Below, in pieces: positions 1 through 8,270 of a DNA stretch of 38,537 bases; positions within the stretch are counted from its first letter, which is position 1; each line of letters begins with the position of its first letter. The position numbers and the translations under genes are program-made. The stretch is from Gemmatimonadales bacterium (lineage in GTDB: Bacteria > Gemmatimonadota > Gemmatimonadetes > Longimicrobiales > Gaopeijiaceae), in NCBI GenBank assembly GCA_007695195.1, contig REEG01000141.1, positions 1 through 38,537 on the forward strand, given 5' to 3'. The notes under the pieces are model-generated. The model was not told the DNA's origin and searched no databases. It saw nothing but the letters and a program-made list of their open reading frames with translations.

Positions 1-641
1 TAGGCCATGGCCACCCCGTCGCCGGTGGCGATGGAGGGATTGGTGGTGTGTCGGTAGACCTGTCCCGCCCCTCCGCTGGCCAGGAGGGTGACCGGCGCCT
101 TCAGAGTTTCCACGACCCCTCGGCGGGGATCCACCGTCACAAGGCCTCGGCAACGTCCGTCCTCATCCAGCAGCAGATCGCTCACGAAAAGATGCTGCAC
201 CACGCGGATCCGGGGATGGGCGGCCACGGCGTCCAGGAGCGTCCGCTCGATTTCCCGCCCGGTCCGGTCCCCGGCCCGGACGATGCGCCGACGCGAGTGG
301 CCCCCTTCCCGACCCAAGGACAGTTGCCCACCCTCCTCATGGAACCGGGCACCCCACTCCACCAACTCGGCGACGCGTGCAGGTCCCTCACGGACGAGGA
401 TGTCGACCCGGTCCTCATGACACAGGCCGTCCCCGGCGCCAAGGGTGTCGGCCATGTGCAACTCCGGGGTGTCGTCGTCCCCGATCCCTGCCGCGATGCC
501 GCCCCGGGCCCAGTTGGTATTGGACTCGGCCCGGGACTTCTTGGTGACAACGAGGACATGGGCCTCGTCCGCCACCTTCAGGGCGTAGGTGAGTCCGGCG
601 ATCCCCGACCCTACCACCAACACCCCGGCTACGTCCGTCAC
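1..641 (-). CDS. nadB: L-aspartate oxidase NadB (N-terminal 213 residues; 3' end outside window)
   Basis: FAD-dependent L-aspartate oxidase oxidises aspartate to iminoaspartate, the first step of quinolinate and NAD synthesis in the cytoplasm. The visible N-terminus has the FAD-binding Rossmann motif GSGIAGL near residue 9. It then shows the family hallmarks TKKSRAESNTNWARGGIAA, a histidine-containing segment HMADTLGAGDGLCHED, and the HSRRRIVRAGDRTG region, followed by LLASGGAGQVYRHTTNP before the window edge. The GTG start at 641 overlaps the TGA of the upstream hydrolase gene (GTGA), so the two are probably co-transcribed and translationally coupled. Succinate dehydrogenase/fumarate reductase flavoproteins are related, but the SNTNWARGGIAA block is typical of NadB. 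The remaining C-terminal part lies to the left of the window. Confidence 0.93.
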   Translation of the reverse strand, partial: MTDVAGVLVVGSGIAGLTYALKVADEAHVLVVTKKSRAESNTNWARGGIAAGIGDDDTPELHMADTLGAGDGLCHEDRVDILVREGPARVAELVEWGARFHEEGGQLSLGREGGHSRRRIVRAGDRTGREIERTLLDAVAAHPRIRVVQHLFVSDLLLDEDGRCRGLVTVDPRRGVVETLKAPVTLLASGGAGQVYRHTTNPSIATGDGVAMA

Positions 642-2254
642 GAATCCACCCGCTGGAATCGGATGCCGGTGTTCCGGGGCTGATGGGCGGTGAATCCGGT
701 GATTCGCCCACGCGAGTCCCGCTGAAAGCGAATCTCTCCGAAGACCACACTCCGGAAGTGATCCGGGCCCACTGCCCGCAGGAGGTGATGGCCCAGGCGG
801 GCGTGGGTTGCCAGGAGGGCGTCTCCCAGGGGGGTCAGGTTGTAGGTGCTCTCGAGCTCCACGTTTCGGTAGTCTCCCAGGTATTCACTCAGTTCCATGC
901 GGGGGGCGTCCGCCTCCGGTGGATCCGGTGCCGGCCCGGCTCCCGAGGCATTCGCAACCCCCGGCCCGGACGTGGGCATGTTCCCCGGTGTGGTAACTCC
1001 TCCCACCTCGTACGCCACGGATTCCGTGGGCGTCTCGTCGCCCTCAGCCAGGACCAGGGAAAGGACGGACTCCGCCAGAGCATCGGCGTCCAGGTCGCTG
1101 CGGTTCCCGAGGACGCCCACGGCGATCTGCTGCTCCGGCAGCCGCAATAAGGCGCTCCGGTACCCGGCCCACGCCCCTCCGTGCCGCACCAGGCGATGTG
1201 CCTCCCACCCTTCCACCACCTGACCCCAACCGTATCGGGGTGTGACCATCCCAGGCCCCTCCGCTTCGGCCAACCGTTCGGCGGCGGCTCGCAGCTCCAG
1301 TGCCGCCGACTCACCACCATGGAGGAACTCGACCCACCGGAGGAGGTCGCCCGCCGAGGTGAAGAGGGAGCTTGAACCCCAGGCTGACAGGTTGGACGGC
1401 ACTCCACGGACCTCGTCCGGCGTGACCCGATACGACGTCGCCCGGCGGGGGATCACCTCACCGGCTCCCCCGGCGATCCGGGTATCCCGCATCCCGAGAG
1501 GCCCGAAGATCTCCTGTCTCATGAACTCAGGGAAGGCCATCCCGCTCCGCCGACCGATGATCTCGGCCAGGAGCACGTATCCGGTATTGGAATAGGTGGT
1601 CCGGCTTCCGGCGGGAAAGTTGAGGTCGGCCTGTCCGAAGGTGACCCGCAGGATCTGCTCGTGGGTCAGGACATCCTCGAAGCGCCAACCGGCAAGGAGG
1701 AGCAGACCGGGCCAATCCCGGACCCCGGACGTGTGGTGGAGGAGGTGGTGGATCCGCACCGGGGGCTCGTGGGCGGGGAACTCGGGAAGCCACCGACGAA
1801 CCGGGTCGTCCAGCGAGAGGAGTTCTCGCTCCACAAGAAGGGCCAGTCCCAGGGCCGTGAACTGCTTCGCCACCGAAGCCCCGTCGAAAACGGTTTCGAG
1901 CGTGATGGGAAGCCCGTGTTCCATGGACGCCAGACCCCGGGCCTTCACCACATCCCGGTCGCGGGTCGAAACGAAGACCGCCGCGCCCGGCTTGTCCGGT
2001 TCGAACAGATCACCGAGGAGTTGATCCAAGGCTGCTGAGAGGGGCCCTTCCCCTTCATCGGTGGCTTGGGGCGCCTCAACCACCAGCGTGTCCGAAGACA
2101 AACCCCAAGGATCCACCCCATGGCCGGGAAGCGGCGCCGGGGATGGCCCCACCGGTGCCCATGACGCCGCCCAGACCAGCAGCGCCGTGGTCCAACCCAT
2201 TTTGGCCCATCCAGAGTCCCACCGGATGGAGCCAGGTAGCCAGGACTTGTCCAT
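638..2254 (-). CDS. Secreted serine hydrolase, beta-lactamase/class C PBP-like
   Basis: A 538-residue protein of the serine beta-lactamase-like family (PF00144 type), which includes class C beta-lactamases, DD-peptidases and esterases. The three active-site elements are visible: SVAK (Ser127, Lys130), YSN at 221-223 and HGG at 358-360. A hydrophobic stretch at about residues 20-40 suggests an export signal, with a 19-residue leader before it. The ATG at 2254 is chosen because GGGAGG lies 5 nt upstream; a second Met at residue 19 would give a more ordinary signal peptide. A C-terminal domain of about 90 residues (from MELSEYLGDY) resembles the small beta domain often attached to this family. 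Its stop overlaps the nadB start. The substrate cannot be told from sequence, and antibiotic hydrolysis should not be assumed. Confidence 0.9.
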   Translation of the reverse strand: MDKSWLPGSIRWDSGWAKMGWTTALLVWAASWAPVGPSPAPLPGHGVDPWGLSSDTLVVEAPQATDEGEGPLSAALDQLLGDLFEPDKPGAAVFVSTRDRDVVKARGLASMEHGLPITLETVFDGASVAKQFTALGLALLVERELLSLDDPVRRWLPEFPAHEPPVRIHHLLHHTSGVRDWPGLLLLAGWRFEDVLTHEQILRVTFGQADLNFPAGSRTTYSNTGYVLLAEIIGRRSGMAFPEFMRQEIFGPLGMRDTRIAGGAGEVIPRRATSYRVTPDEVRGVPSNLSAWGSSSLFTSAGDLLRWVEFLHGGESAALELRAAAERLAEAEGPGMVTPRYGWGQVVEGWEAHRLVRHGGAWAGYRSALLRLPEQQIAVGVLGNRSDLDADALAESVLSLVLAEGDETPTESVAYEVGGVTTPGNMPTSGPGVANASGAGPAPDPPEADAPRMELSEYLGDYRNVELESTYNLTPLGDALLATHARLGHHLLRAVGPDHFRSVVFGEIRFQRDSRGRITGFTAHQPRNTGIRFQRVDS

Positions 2255-2359
2255 GTCCCTCCCGCCGGAGCCTGATCCCGAATGCGTCCCGGGACCGATT
2301 TGAGCTTCCAGGTATTGTGAGATAAATTGAGAAAAGCAATCCCCCTTCCGGAGTGCGCC

Positions 2360-2761
2360 ATGAGACTCCTTCCGGTTCTCGCCCTGTTCCTCCTCCCTCT
2401 CCTTTCGACGGTCGGTTGCGCTTCCAGCGGCGACGCCGACCGGGACCGCCCCACCGCGGCCCGTAACGCCATCACGCTGGAGATGATCGACGACATCGCC
2501 GCCTCGGTACAGGACGCCTATTCGGTGGTGGATCGGCTGCGACCCCAGTGGCTCCGGTCACGAGGCTCCATGTCCATCCGCAACCCGCAGCCCGTGTACC
2601 CGGTGGTGTACGTGGACGGGCAGCGGTTCGGTGAACTGGACTCCCTCAGGACCCTGGGCGTGCAGTCCCTGAGTAGCCTCCAGTTCATCAGCGCCCCCCA
2701 GGCCACCACCCGCTACGGGACCGGTCACGCCGGTGGGGCGATCCTGGTAGTGACGAGGTAG
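2360..2761 (+). CDS. Small lipoprotein resembling an isolated TonB-receptor plug segment
   Basis: A 133-residue predicted lipoprotein. The N-terminus MRLLPVLALF leads to the lipobox STVGC. The ATG at 2360 is preferred over an in-frame start at 2327 because GGAG sits 6-9 nt upstream and the signal peptide then begins correctly. The C-terminal half contains VVYVDGQRF, then a segment ending in ATTRYGTGHAGGAILVVTR. This follows the order of the last plug-domain strands of SusC-type receptors; the receptor at 8271 has VIYVDGVRV ... ATLYGTQASNGVIQIFTKRG. No barrel is present, so it is not a transporter by itself. It may be a periplasmic or surface accessory factor, or a domesticated plug remnant. 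It converges with the transporter gene at 2839 across a strong hairpin. Confidence 0.8.
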   Translation: MRLLPVLALFLLPLLSTVGCASSGDADRDRPTAARNAITLEMIDDIAASVQDAYSVVDRLRPQWLRSRGSMSIRNPQPVYPVVYVDGQRFGELDSLRTLGVQSLSSLQFISAPQATTRYGTGHAGGAILVVTR

Positions 2762-2790
2762 CGGCTCGGGGAGCAACCGACCCTGCTCGG

Positions 2791-2828
2791 CTTCCCACGG
2801 ACATCGGGCGGGGTCGGCCCGTGGGAAG
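2791..2828. terminator. Perfect 10-bp hairpin between convergent genes
   Basis: CTTCCCACGG and its exact reverse complement CCGTGGGAAG enclose an 18-nt loop. The hairpin lies between the stop of the small lipoprotein (2761) and the stop of the minus-strand transporter (2839), so it could end transcription from both sides. There is no T-tract on either strand, so a classic intrinsic terminator is not certain. A 3'-end stabilising stem is an alternative. Confidence 0.6.
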
Positions 2829-2838
2829 GGGCCCGACG

Positions 2839-5055
2839 TTACGCCAGGGCGCTCTCCTGACCGGAGTCCCGAACGAAGAGGCAGGTGGACTCGGTACGGT
2901 CCACCATCTCCTGGGCGAACTGGAAGCTCAGTTCGGGCGAGAGACCGAAGATGTTCACATCCGCCGAGGGTGCGTCGCCCAGGAATTCCCGAAACGACCG
3001 CGTCCCCACAACGGTGCGACACCTTCCGAGACGCGCCTGATCCACCAGTCGCTCCATGTACTCCCGCGCCGCGTCCTCCTGGTCGGGATCCGACACCACC
3101 GTGATGATCCGGAGTTCGGCCCCCCAGTTCCGACGCAGCAGGAAGGCCGTGAGGATGGCCAGATCCAGATTCCCCAGATCGGCCTCCAGCGACCAGTCCG
3201 GGCTCCGATCCCGGGTCCAGACGTTGACTGTGGTCCGCCGCCCCAACCCCGCCCTGGGGTGCGGGGCGTAGAGCAGGACGCCCAGACCCCGTCGCTCCGC
3301 CTCCCGGATCAACTCGGGATAGGCACGCTCCTGAGCCTCGTTTCGCGGGAGAGTCAGGAAGACCATGTTGGGCCGGAAGAAAGCGCTCTGTAGCGACTGC
3401 ATGGCTACGGTGAGGCCATCGGCAAGCCCGTGGTAGTCGATGATGGTGGCCGAGGCGAAGAGTCCCCGGGCCTGCAGGGCATCCCGCAGCGGGAGGATCT
3501 CGCGGGACAGTTCGTCGTCCGTCCCACTCTCGTTGAGCCCCACCAGGACCAGGGATCCCTTGGGATAGGCCACGCTCTCCAGAATCTCGAAGGACCCTCG
3601 CAGCTCCACCGGATCCTCTACCGGCACCAGGAGGTTCGGCTTCCACGCCCGCTGATTCCCCGGAGGGAAGGTGGCCACCTTCTTGGCCGCCCACTCCGCC
3701 AGGGAGAAGAACAGTCCACTGCGCACATCCTTGAAGGGCGCCTCCAGGTGCCGCCCCGTCAGGTAGAAGTAGGCGCCAATGACCACCCCCACCGCCACCA
3801 GGCTGAACCCGGGGTTCATGATGAACATGGCAAAGATGCACCCCGCTCCACCCAGGAATGGAACGAAGCGGGGTATCCGGAGGGACGGCCGGAAGCTGAT
3901 GAGTCCCAGACTCTGCTCCACAAACACCACCACGTTGATCATGGCGTAGGTGATGAGGAAGAAGAGGGTGATGAGGGGTGCAATGGCATTTAGATCCCGG
4001 AGCATGAGGGCTGCCAGGACGATGCCTCCGGTGATGATGATGGCGTTTCTGGGCTCTCCCCGCCGCGAGCGCCGCTCCAACCACCGACCCCGTGGGAGGA
4101 TGCCGTGGGCCGCCAGCGCCTGGAGGATCCGGGGTGCCCCCACAAACGAGGCGAGCCCCGATGAGAAGGTCGCGCCCAACAGGCCGGCCACCACGGCCGG
4201 CCCCCAGGCGGCCCGCTCCACCATGATGGTGTAGTTGCCCTGGAGTTCCTCAGGCGAGGCGGACCGGGCCAGCCAGTAGGCCAGGAGAAGGTAGATCACC
4301 AGGCTCACCGCAATGGCGGACATGGTGCCCAGGGGAATGCTCCGGCGGGGATCCTTGAGCTCCCCGGACATATTTGCCCCCGCCATGATCCCGGTGGCCG
4401 CCGGAAAGAAGACGGCGAAGACCACCCAGAAGCTGGTCCCAGGGAAGCCATCTTCCGGTGTTCCGGGGAAATCGCCCCAGAGCCCTACATTGGTCACGTC
4501 GTAGATCATGGATCCCTGGGCCGCCGCCACCCCCACCGAGACCAGGGACGCTGCAATGACCGCCAGGATCACATACTGGATCCGAAAGGCCAACCCGGCG
4601 CTGATGAGGGCAATGCCGAAGAGGACGGCGAAGACTGCCAGATCCACCGCCAACGCGGGGTGATGGGGAAAGATCCAGAGCCACCCCTCCCGGAAGCCGA
4701 AGATGTACAGGGCGATGACCAGCGCCTGGGAAAGGTAGAGGGGGATCCCAACGCTCCCCCCCACCTCGAGACCCAGTGACTGGGAGATGATGGAGTAGGC
4801 CCCTCCGGCCCCGATCCGGATGTTGGTGGTGATGGACGAGAGGGCCAGCCCGGTGGTACTGGTGATCCCGAAGGCCAACAGGATGATGAGGAGCCCTCCC
4901 ACGATGCCGGCGTTCCCCACCACCCACCCTTCCCGGAGGTACATGATGACCCCGAGAATGGTCAGGAGCGTGGGGGTGAACACGCCGGCGAAGGCTCCGT
5001 ACCGACGGTGCCCCTCCGGCTCCTCCGGTGGGTAGGTGCGGAGTGGCTCAGTCAT
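2839..5055 (-). CDS. SLC12-like cation-chloride cotransporter / APC-superfamily permease
   Basis: A 738-residue membrane protein of the amino acid-polyamine-organocation superfamily, most like the SLC12 (Na-K-Cl cotransporter) branch. The first membrane segment reads GVFTPTLLTILGVIMYLREG followed by WVVGNAG, matching the arrangement of helix 1 and the following segment of NKCC/KCC proteins. About 12 hydrophobic segments occupy residues 20-430. A soluble C-terminal domain of about 300 residues follows and contains alpha/beta-like repeats (LVPVEDPVELRGSFEILESV; ELRIITVVSDPDQEDAAREYM), in keeping with the cytosolic domain of SLC12 proteins. It probably moves ions or amino acids across the inner membrane; the substrate cannot be assigned. 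No good SD is seen before the ATG. The gene lies 81 nt downstream of the S9 peptidase gene, with a terminator-like hairpin between them. Confidence 0.87.
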   Translation of the reverse strand: MTEPLRTYPPEEPEGHRRYGAFAGVFTPTLLTILGVIMYLREGWVVGNAGIVGGLLIILLAFGITSTTGLALSSITTNIRIGAGGAYSIISQSLGLEVGGSVGIPLYLSQALVIALYIFGFREGWLWIFPHHPALAVDLAVFAVLFGIALISAGLAFRIQYVILAVIAASLVSVGVAAAQGSMIYDVTNVGLWGDFPGTPEDGFPGTSFWVVFAVFFPAATGIMAGANMSGELKDPRRSIPLGTMSAIAVSLVIYLLLAYWLARSASPEELQGNYTIMVERAAWGPAVVAGLLGATFSSGLASFVGAPRILQALAAHGILPRGRWLERRSRRGEPRNAIIITGGIVLAALMLRDLNAIAPLITLFFLITYAMINVVVFVEQSLGLISFRPSLRIPRFVPFLGGAGCIFAMFIMNPGFSLVAVGVVIGAYFYLTGRHLEAPFKDVRSGLFFSLAEWAAKKVATFPPGNQRAWKPNLLVPVEDPVELRGSFEILESVAYPKGSLVLVGLNESGTDDELSREILPLRDALQARGLFASATIIDYHGLADGLTVAMQSLQSAFFRPNMVFLTLPRNEAQERAYPELIREAERRGLGVLLYAPHPRAGLGRRTTVNVWTRDRSPDWSLEADLGNLDLAILTAFLLRRNWGAELRIITVVSDPDQEDAAREYMERLVDQARLGRCRTVVGTRSFREFLGDAPSADVNIFGLSPELSFQFAQEMVDRTESTCLFVRDSGQESALA

Positions 5056-5088
5056 GAATCAAGGGCGGGGGTAAGGGCCTGGATACGC

Positions 5089-5125
5089 GTCGGGCCCGGC
5101 AGCGTCATCCCCCACCGGGCCCGAC
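5089..5125 (-). terminator. Perfect 11-bp GC hairpin after the S9 peptidase gene
   Basis: GTCGGGCCCGG and CCGGGCCCGAC are exact reverse complements separated by a 15-nt loop. The hairpin starts just past the S9 peptidase stop (5137, minus strand) and ends before the transporter ATG (5055). It probably ends the peptidase transcript or partly attenuates read-through. No U-tract follows, so a stabilising stem is also possible. Confidence 0.55.
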
Positions 5126-5136
5126 TCGTTGGTCCG

Positions 5137-7248
5137 TCAGCTTCCGTCCTGTTCCTGGGCGGTGCGGGGCGCCCCTTCACCCCAGCGTTCGAACCAGCTC
5201 CTGAGGTAGAGCTGAGTCCGGATGAAGTTGGTGGGCCTGGAACTGGTCCCGTGCCACTCATCCTGGAAGCGGAGCATGGCCGTGGGTACGCCCAGGACCT
5301 TCAGGGCCTGGTAGTACTCCTCGGTCTGGGCCATGGGCGTCCGCAGATCGTACTCCCCGGTCATGAGCATGGTGGGAGTCGTGACGTTCCCCACGTACAT
5401 GAGGGGTGAGCGTCGCAGGTGCTCCGAGGGATCTTCCCAGGGGTAGTTCTCGAAGTTGTAGTACCAGCTCAACCCATCCGTCGTCCCCACGAAGGAGAGC
5501 CAGTTCACCACCGGACAGTTGGACGACGCTGCGGCGAAGCGGTCGGTGTGCCCCACGACCCAGGCCGTCAGGACCCCTCCCCCTGAACAGCCGTAGACGT
5601 ACATCCGGTCCTCGTCCACCCACCCCCGGTCGATGAGGTAATCGACGCCGGCGATGAGGTCGTAGTAGTCGTTGCCGGGGTAGGCGTTGTTGATCTCATT
5701 GGCGAAGGCGCTCCCGTACCCGGTGCTTCCGCGGGGGTTGGTGTAGAGCACCAGGTACCCGTTGGCGGCGTGCTCCTGCCAGCCGTAGTTGAAGCCCACT
5801 CCGTACATGGCGTGGGGACCGCCATGGATCACCATCATCATGGGGTAGGTCTGGTTCGGGTCGAAGTTCGGCGGCTTCACCACCCACCCGTGGACATCCA
5901 GGCCGTCCGGAGCCTGGTACCAGAGCTCCTCCACCTCTCCCAGCGTCACCCCGTGGAGCAGGTCCCGGTTGATTTCGGTGAGGCGCGCCATCTGCGCCGA
6001 GCGGGCCGGATCGATGAGATAGACATCCCCAGGTTCGTGGAAGGAACTGATGGTGGCGGCGATCCGTCCCGCATCGCTCATGGAACCCGGAGAGATCTGG
6101 TGGACTCCCTCGGTGACGTCCCGCACACCGCCGGTGGCGGAGACGAAGTGGAGGTTCCGATTCCCTTCGGAGTTGGCCGTGAAGTAGAGACCGCTCCCAT
6201 CCGGCGCCCACATCATGGAGCTCACGCCCCGGTCGAAGTCACCGGAGATCACCCGCGGGTTCGACCCGTCCCGGTCCATGAGGTAGATCTTCCGGTTCCG
6301 GTAGGTATCCTGGTGCCAGTCGTCCCCCAGGTAGGCGATGGTTCGGCCGTCGGGAGAGGGAACCGGCCCTGAGTCCGGGCCATGGCGGTCCGTGAGCTGA
6401 CGGATCTCGCCGGTGGTCACAACCACCGAATAGATCTCGGAATGGCGCCACTGCCGCTCGGCATCTTCCACCCGGAGCGAGCTGAAGACCAACTCCTCGC
6501 CGTCGGCCGTCCACTCACCGGACGAGTGATTCCAGTCGCCGTCGGTGAGCTGCCGGACGGCACCACCCTCGGCGGAGATGACAAAGAGGTGGGTGTAGTG
6601 ATCATCCACATACCCCTGCCGATCCCGACGGTACACGCCCCGCTCCACCACCTTCGGACCCGGTGTCCAGCTCGCTCCCGAAGGAGGGGAGGGCATGTCG
6701 ATACGCCAGGAGGTGCGGTGCGGCACCGAACTGGTGAAGGCGATGTGCCGGCCGTCGGGAGACCACCGGAGGCTCGAGGGAGAGCGCTCGAGGCGGGTGA
6801 TCTGGCTCACCGCACCCTCATCGTCCATCCACCGGATGTGGATCTGGCTCCCACCGGGATCGCCGGAGGCCAGGTAGGCGATCCGGGTCCCGTCGGGAGA
6901 CCAGGTGGGTGAGGAGCCCTCGGCCAGGAAGCGCTTGCGCTCTCCATTGGCGTCCATGATCCAGATCTCGGAGGGGCGCCGGTCATTGCGCCGATCGATC
7001 CAGCCGCGGGTGTAGACGACATGGCGGCCGTCCGGGGAGATCTGGGGATTGGAGACGGACTGGAGATCCCAATACATCTCCAGATCCAGGACCCTGGAAT
7101 TGGCCTGCTGGGCGGCCACCGATCCCGACGGCACCAGGAGGGGTAGGGCCAGAAACAGGGCAAGGAACGGGACCGCGGCCCGGCGCGGGGACCAGCGCCC
7201 GGGTCCGGCGTGGGTCCGGACCCGACGCGAACTGAGGGATGACGGCAT
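5137..7248 (-). CDS. Exported S9-family (prolyl oligopeptidase-type) serine peptidase
   Basis: A 703-residue dipeptidyl/acylaminoacyl-peptidase-like enzyme. It has a signal peptide (arginine-rich n-region, hydrophobic core about 27-40, cleavage near SVAAQ). An N-terminal beta-propeller follows, built of repeated WSPDG/SPDGR motifs (residues about 55-420), and then a C-terminal alpha/beta hydrolase. The catalytic triad can be placed at Ser555 in GCSGG, Asp634 in GEYDLRTP and His666 in DEWHG. The oxyanion-side motif VIHGGPH is also present. The ATG at 7248 has AGGAGG 5 nt upstream. It probably cleaves short peptides in the periplasm or outside the cell. Such exported peptidases are common in protein-scavenging bacteria. 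The Cys before the catalytic Ser replaces the more usual aromatic or small residue but should not prevent activity. Confidence 0.94.
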   Translation of the reverse strand: MPSSLSSRRVRTHAGPGRWSPRRAAVPFLALFLALPLLVPSGSVAAQQANSRVLDLEMYWDLQSVSNPQISPDGRHVVYTRGWIDRRNDRRPSEIWIMDANGERKRFLAEGSSPTWSPDGTRIAYLASGDPGGSQIHIRWMDDEGAVSQITRLERSPSSLRWSPDGRHIAFTSSVPHRTSWRIDMPSPPSGASWTPGPKVVERGVYRRDRQGYVDDHYTHLFVISAEGGAVRQLTDGDWNHSSGEWTADGEELVFSSLRVEDAERQWRHSEIYSVVVTTGEIRQLTDRHGPDSGPVPSPDGRTIAYLGDDWHQDTYRNRKIYLMDRDGSNPRVISGDFDRGVSSMMWAPDGSGLYFTANSEGNRNLHFVSATGGVRDVTEGVHQISPGSMSDAGRIAATISSFHEPGDVYLIDPARSAQMARLTEINRDLLHGVTLGEVEELWYQAPDGLDVHGWVVKPPNFDPNQTYPMMMVIHGGPHAMYGVGFNYGWQEHAANGYLVLYTNPRGSTGYGSAFANEINNAYPGNDYYDLIAGVDYLIDRGWVDEDRMYVYGCSGGGVLTAWVVGHTDRFAAASSNCPVVNWLSFVGTTDGLSWYYNFENYPWEDPSEHLRRSPLMYVGNVTTPTMLMTGEYDLRTPMAQTEEYYQALKVLGVPTAMLRFQDEWHGTSSRPTNFIRTQLYLRSWFERWGEGAPRTAQEQDGS

Positions 7249-7652
7249 GGATCCTCCTACGGCGTGGAACAGAAGGGGCGCCTGGCCGACCAGGAACTGA
7301 GCGGTCGTGTATGCTTCTTCGGACAGGCGACGGGTCCGGTCAATGTGGGCTACTCCGGTCGATTCGGCCAGGGATCCGTTCGGCGGGCTGCGGCGGAGGG
7401 CTTTGCTGGCATGAAACGTGTTCCTTTATGACAGGAAGACACTGATCGCCGATTTGGAGAGGTCTTCGAGTCCGGTACTCTCCGACCCCACTTCCTCAGA
7501 CTGAAAAGGGCGATAAGGGAAGATTTTTTCCTTTACCCGGTAAAAAAGTGGCAATTTCCCCACCCCTTCCTGGATCAGAGTCGTCTTCGGAGTCCGGACG
7601 ACCGATTTCGGCCGATGCTCATGTGGCATCCGGGCAGCCCGGGAGGTGTAGG
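7249..7652. other. 404-nt intergenic region between divergent genes
   Basis: No supportable gene. The segment separates the minus-strand S9 peptidase from the plus-strand response regulator and must carry both promoters. It is less GC-rich than its surroundings around 7500-7560. There a short inverted repeat TTTACC-C-GGTAAA lies at 7532-7544, flanked by runs of T and A (TTTTTT on the left, AAAAAA on the right). This could be an operator or a promoter-associated element. I see no convincing -35/-10 pair, tRNA or riboswitch. Confidence 0.5.
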
Positions 7653-8045
7653 GTGGAGGCACCACCGGTGCGGGAGACCACCACAATCCTTCTGGTTGAG
7701 GACGACCCCGACACCCTGAGAGCGGTCGCCCGGCATCTCATACGGATGGGGCATCGCGTGCACACCGCGTCCACCGGGGCCGGCGCCCTGCAGGAAGCCT
7801 TCCGATGCGGGCCCGATCTGACCCTGGCCCTCATCGACATCCGCCTTCCCGATATGGACGGCACCGAGGTCTGGGTTCGATTGAACCGCCAACTCATGGG
7901 GATTCGGGGCCTCTTCATCTCCGGATACGACCCGGGCGAGTTCCCGGACCTCAAGCTCGACCGGAAGGAAATCCTCTTCCTTCCCAAGCCCTTCGAGGCC
8001 TCCCAGCTCGACAAGGCCATCCAGGACCTCCTCGCCTCCCGCTGA
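7653..8045 (+). CDS. Single-domain response regulator (CheY-like receiver)
   Basis: A 130-residue stand-alone receiver domain. The acidic pair is Asp17/Asp18 (VEDDPD), the phosphoacceptor is Asp62 in LIDIRLPDMDG, the switch Ser is Ser90 in LFISGYD and the conserved Lys is Lys112 in LPKPF. There is no output domain, so it probably acts through protein-protein contacts or as a phosphorelay step. The GTG at 7653 is chosen because GGGAGGTG lies 5 nt upstream. The in-frame ATG at 7548 would add 35 low-complexity residues before the domain and lacks support. No histidine kinase gene is in the window, so the partner is unknown. The gene lies 225 nt upstream of the SusC operon, in the same direction. 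Confidence 0.9.
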   Translation: MEAPPVRETTTILLVEDDPDTLRAVARHLIRMGHRVHTASTGAGALQEAFRCGPDLTLALIDIRLPDMDGTEVWVRLNRQLMGIRGLFISGYDPGEFPDLKLDRKEILFLPKPFEASQLDKAIQDLLASR

Positions 8046-8149
8046 GGGCCTCCCTCCCGGGCCACCGCCGGCCCACCTGCTGGACTTCCCCACCACTGTG
8101 TGGGAAACTTTCGTCCACCCCTCCGCTCCCTGGGATTCCTGACGACTGG

Positions 8150-8178
8150 TTGACAGACATCCACGGAACCGATACATG
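8150..8178 (+). promoter_or_regulatory. Candidate promoter of the SusC/D-cytochrome operon
   Basis: A perfect TTGACA at 8150-8155 is followed after 17 nt by TACATG (8173-8178), a weak -10 box. It lies about 90 nt before the SusC-like ATG, which has its own SD (GGAGG). The -35 is convincing and the -10 is poor, so this is only a candidate. The rest of 8046-8270 shows no other element. Confidence 0.35.
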
Positions 8179-8270
8179 AAAGCCACCTGTTAGAATCGAT
8201 GCCATTCCTTGGCCCCGGGCAGTGACTCGGGGGCGTCGATTCTGTTCACCCTCGTAAGGAGGACCCAGGC

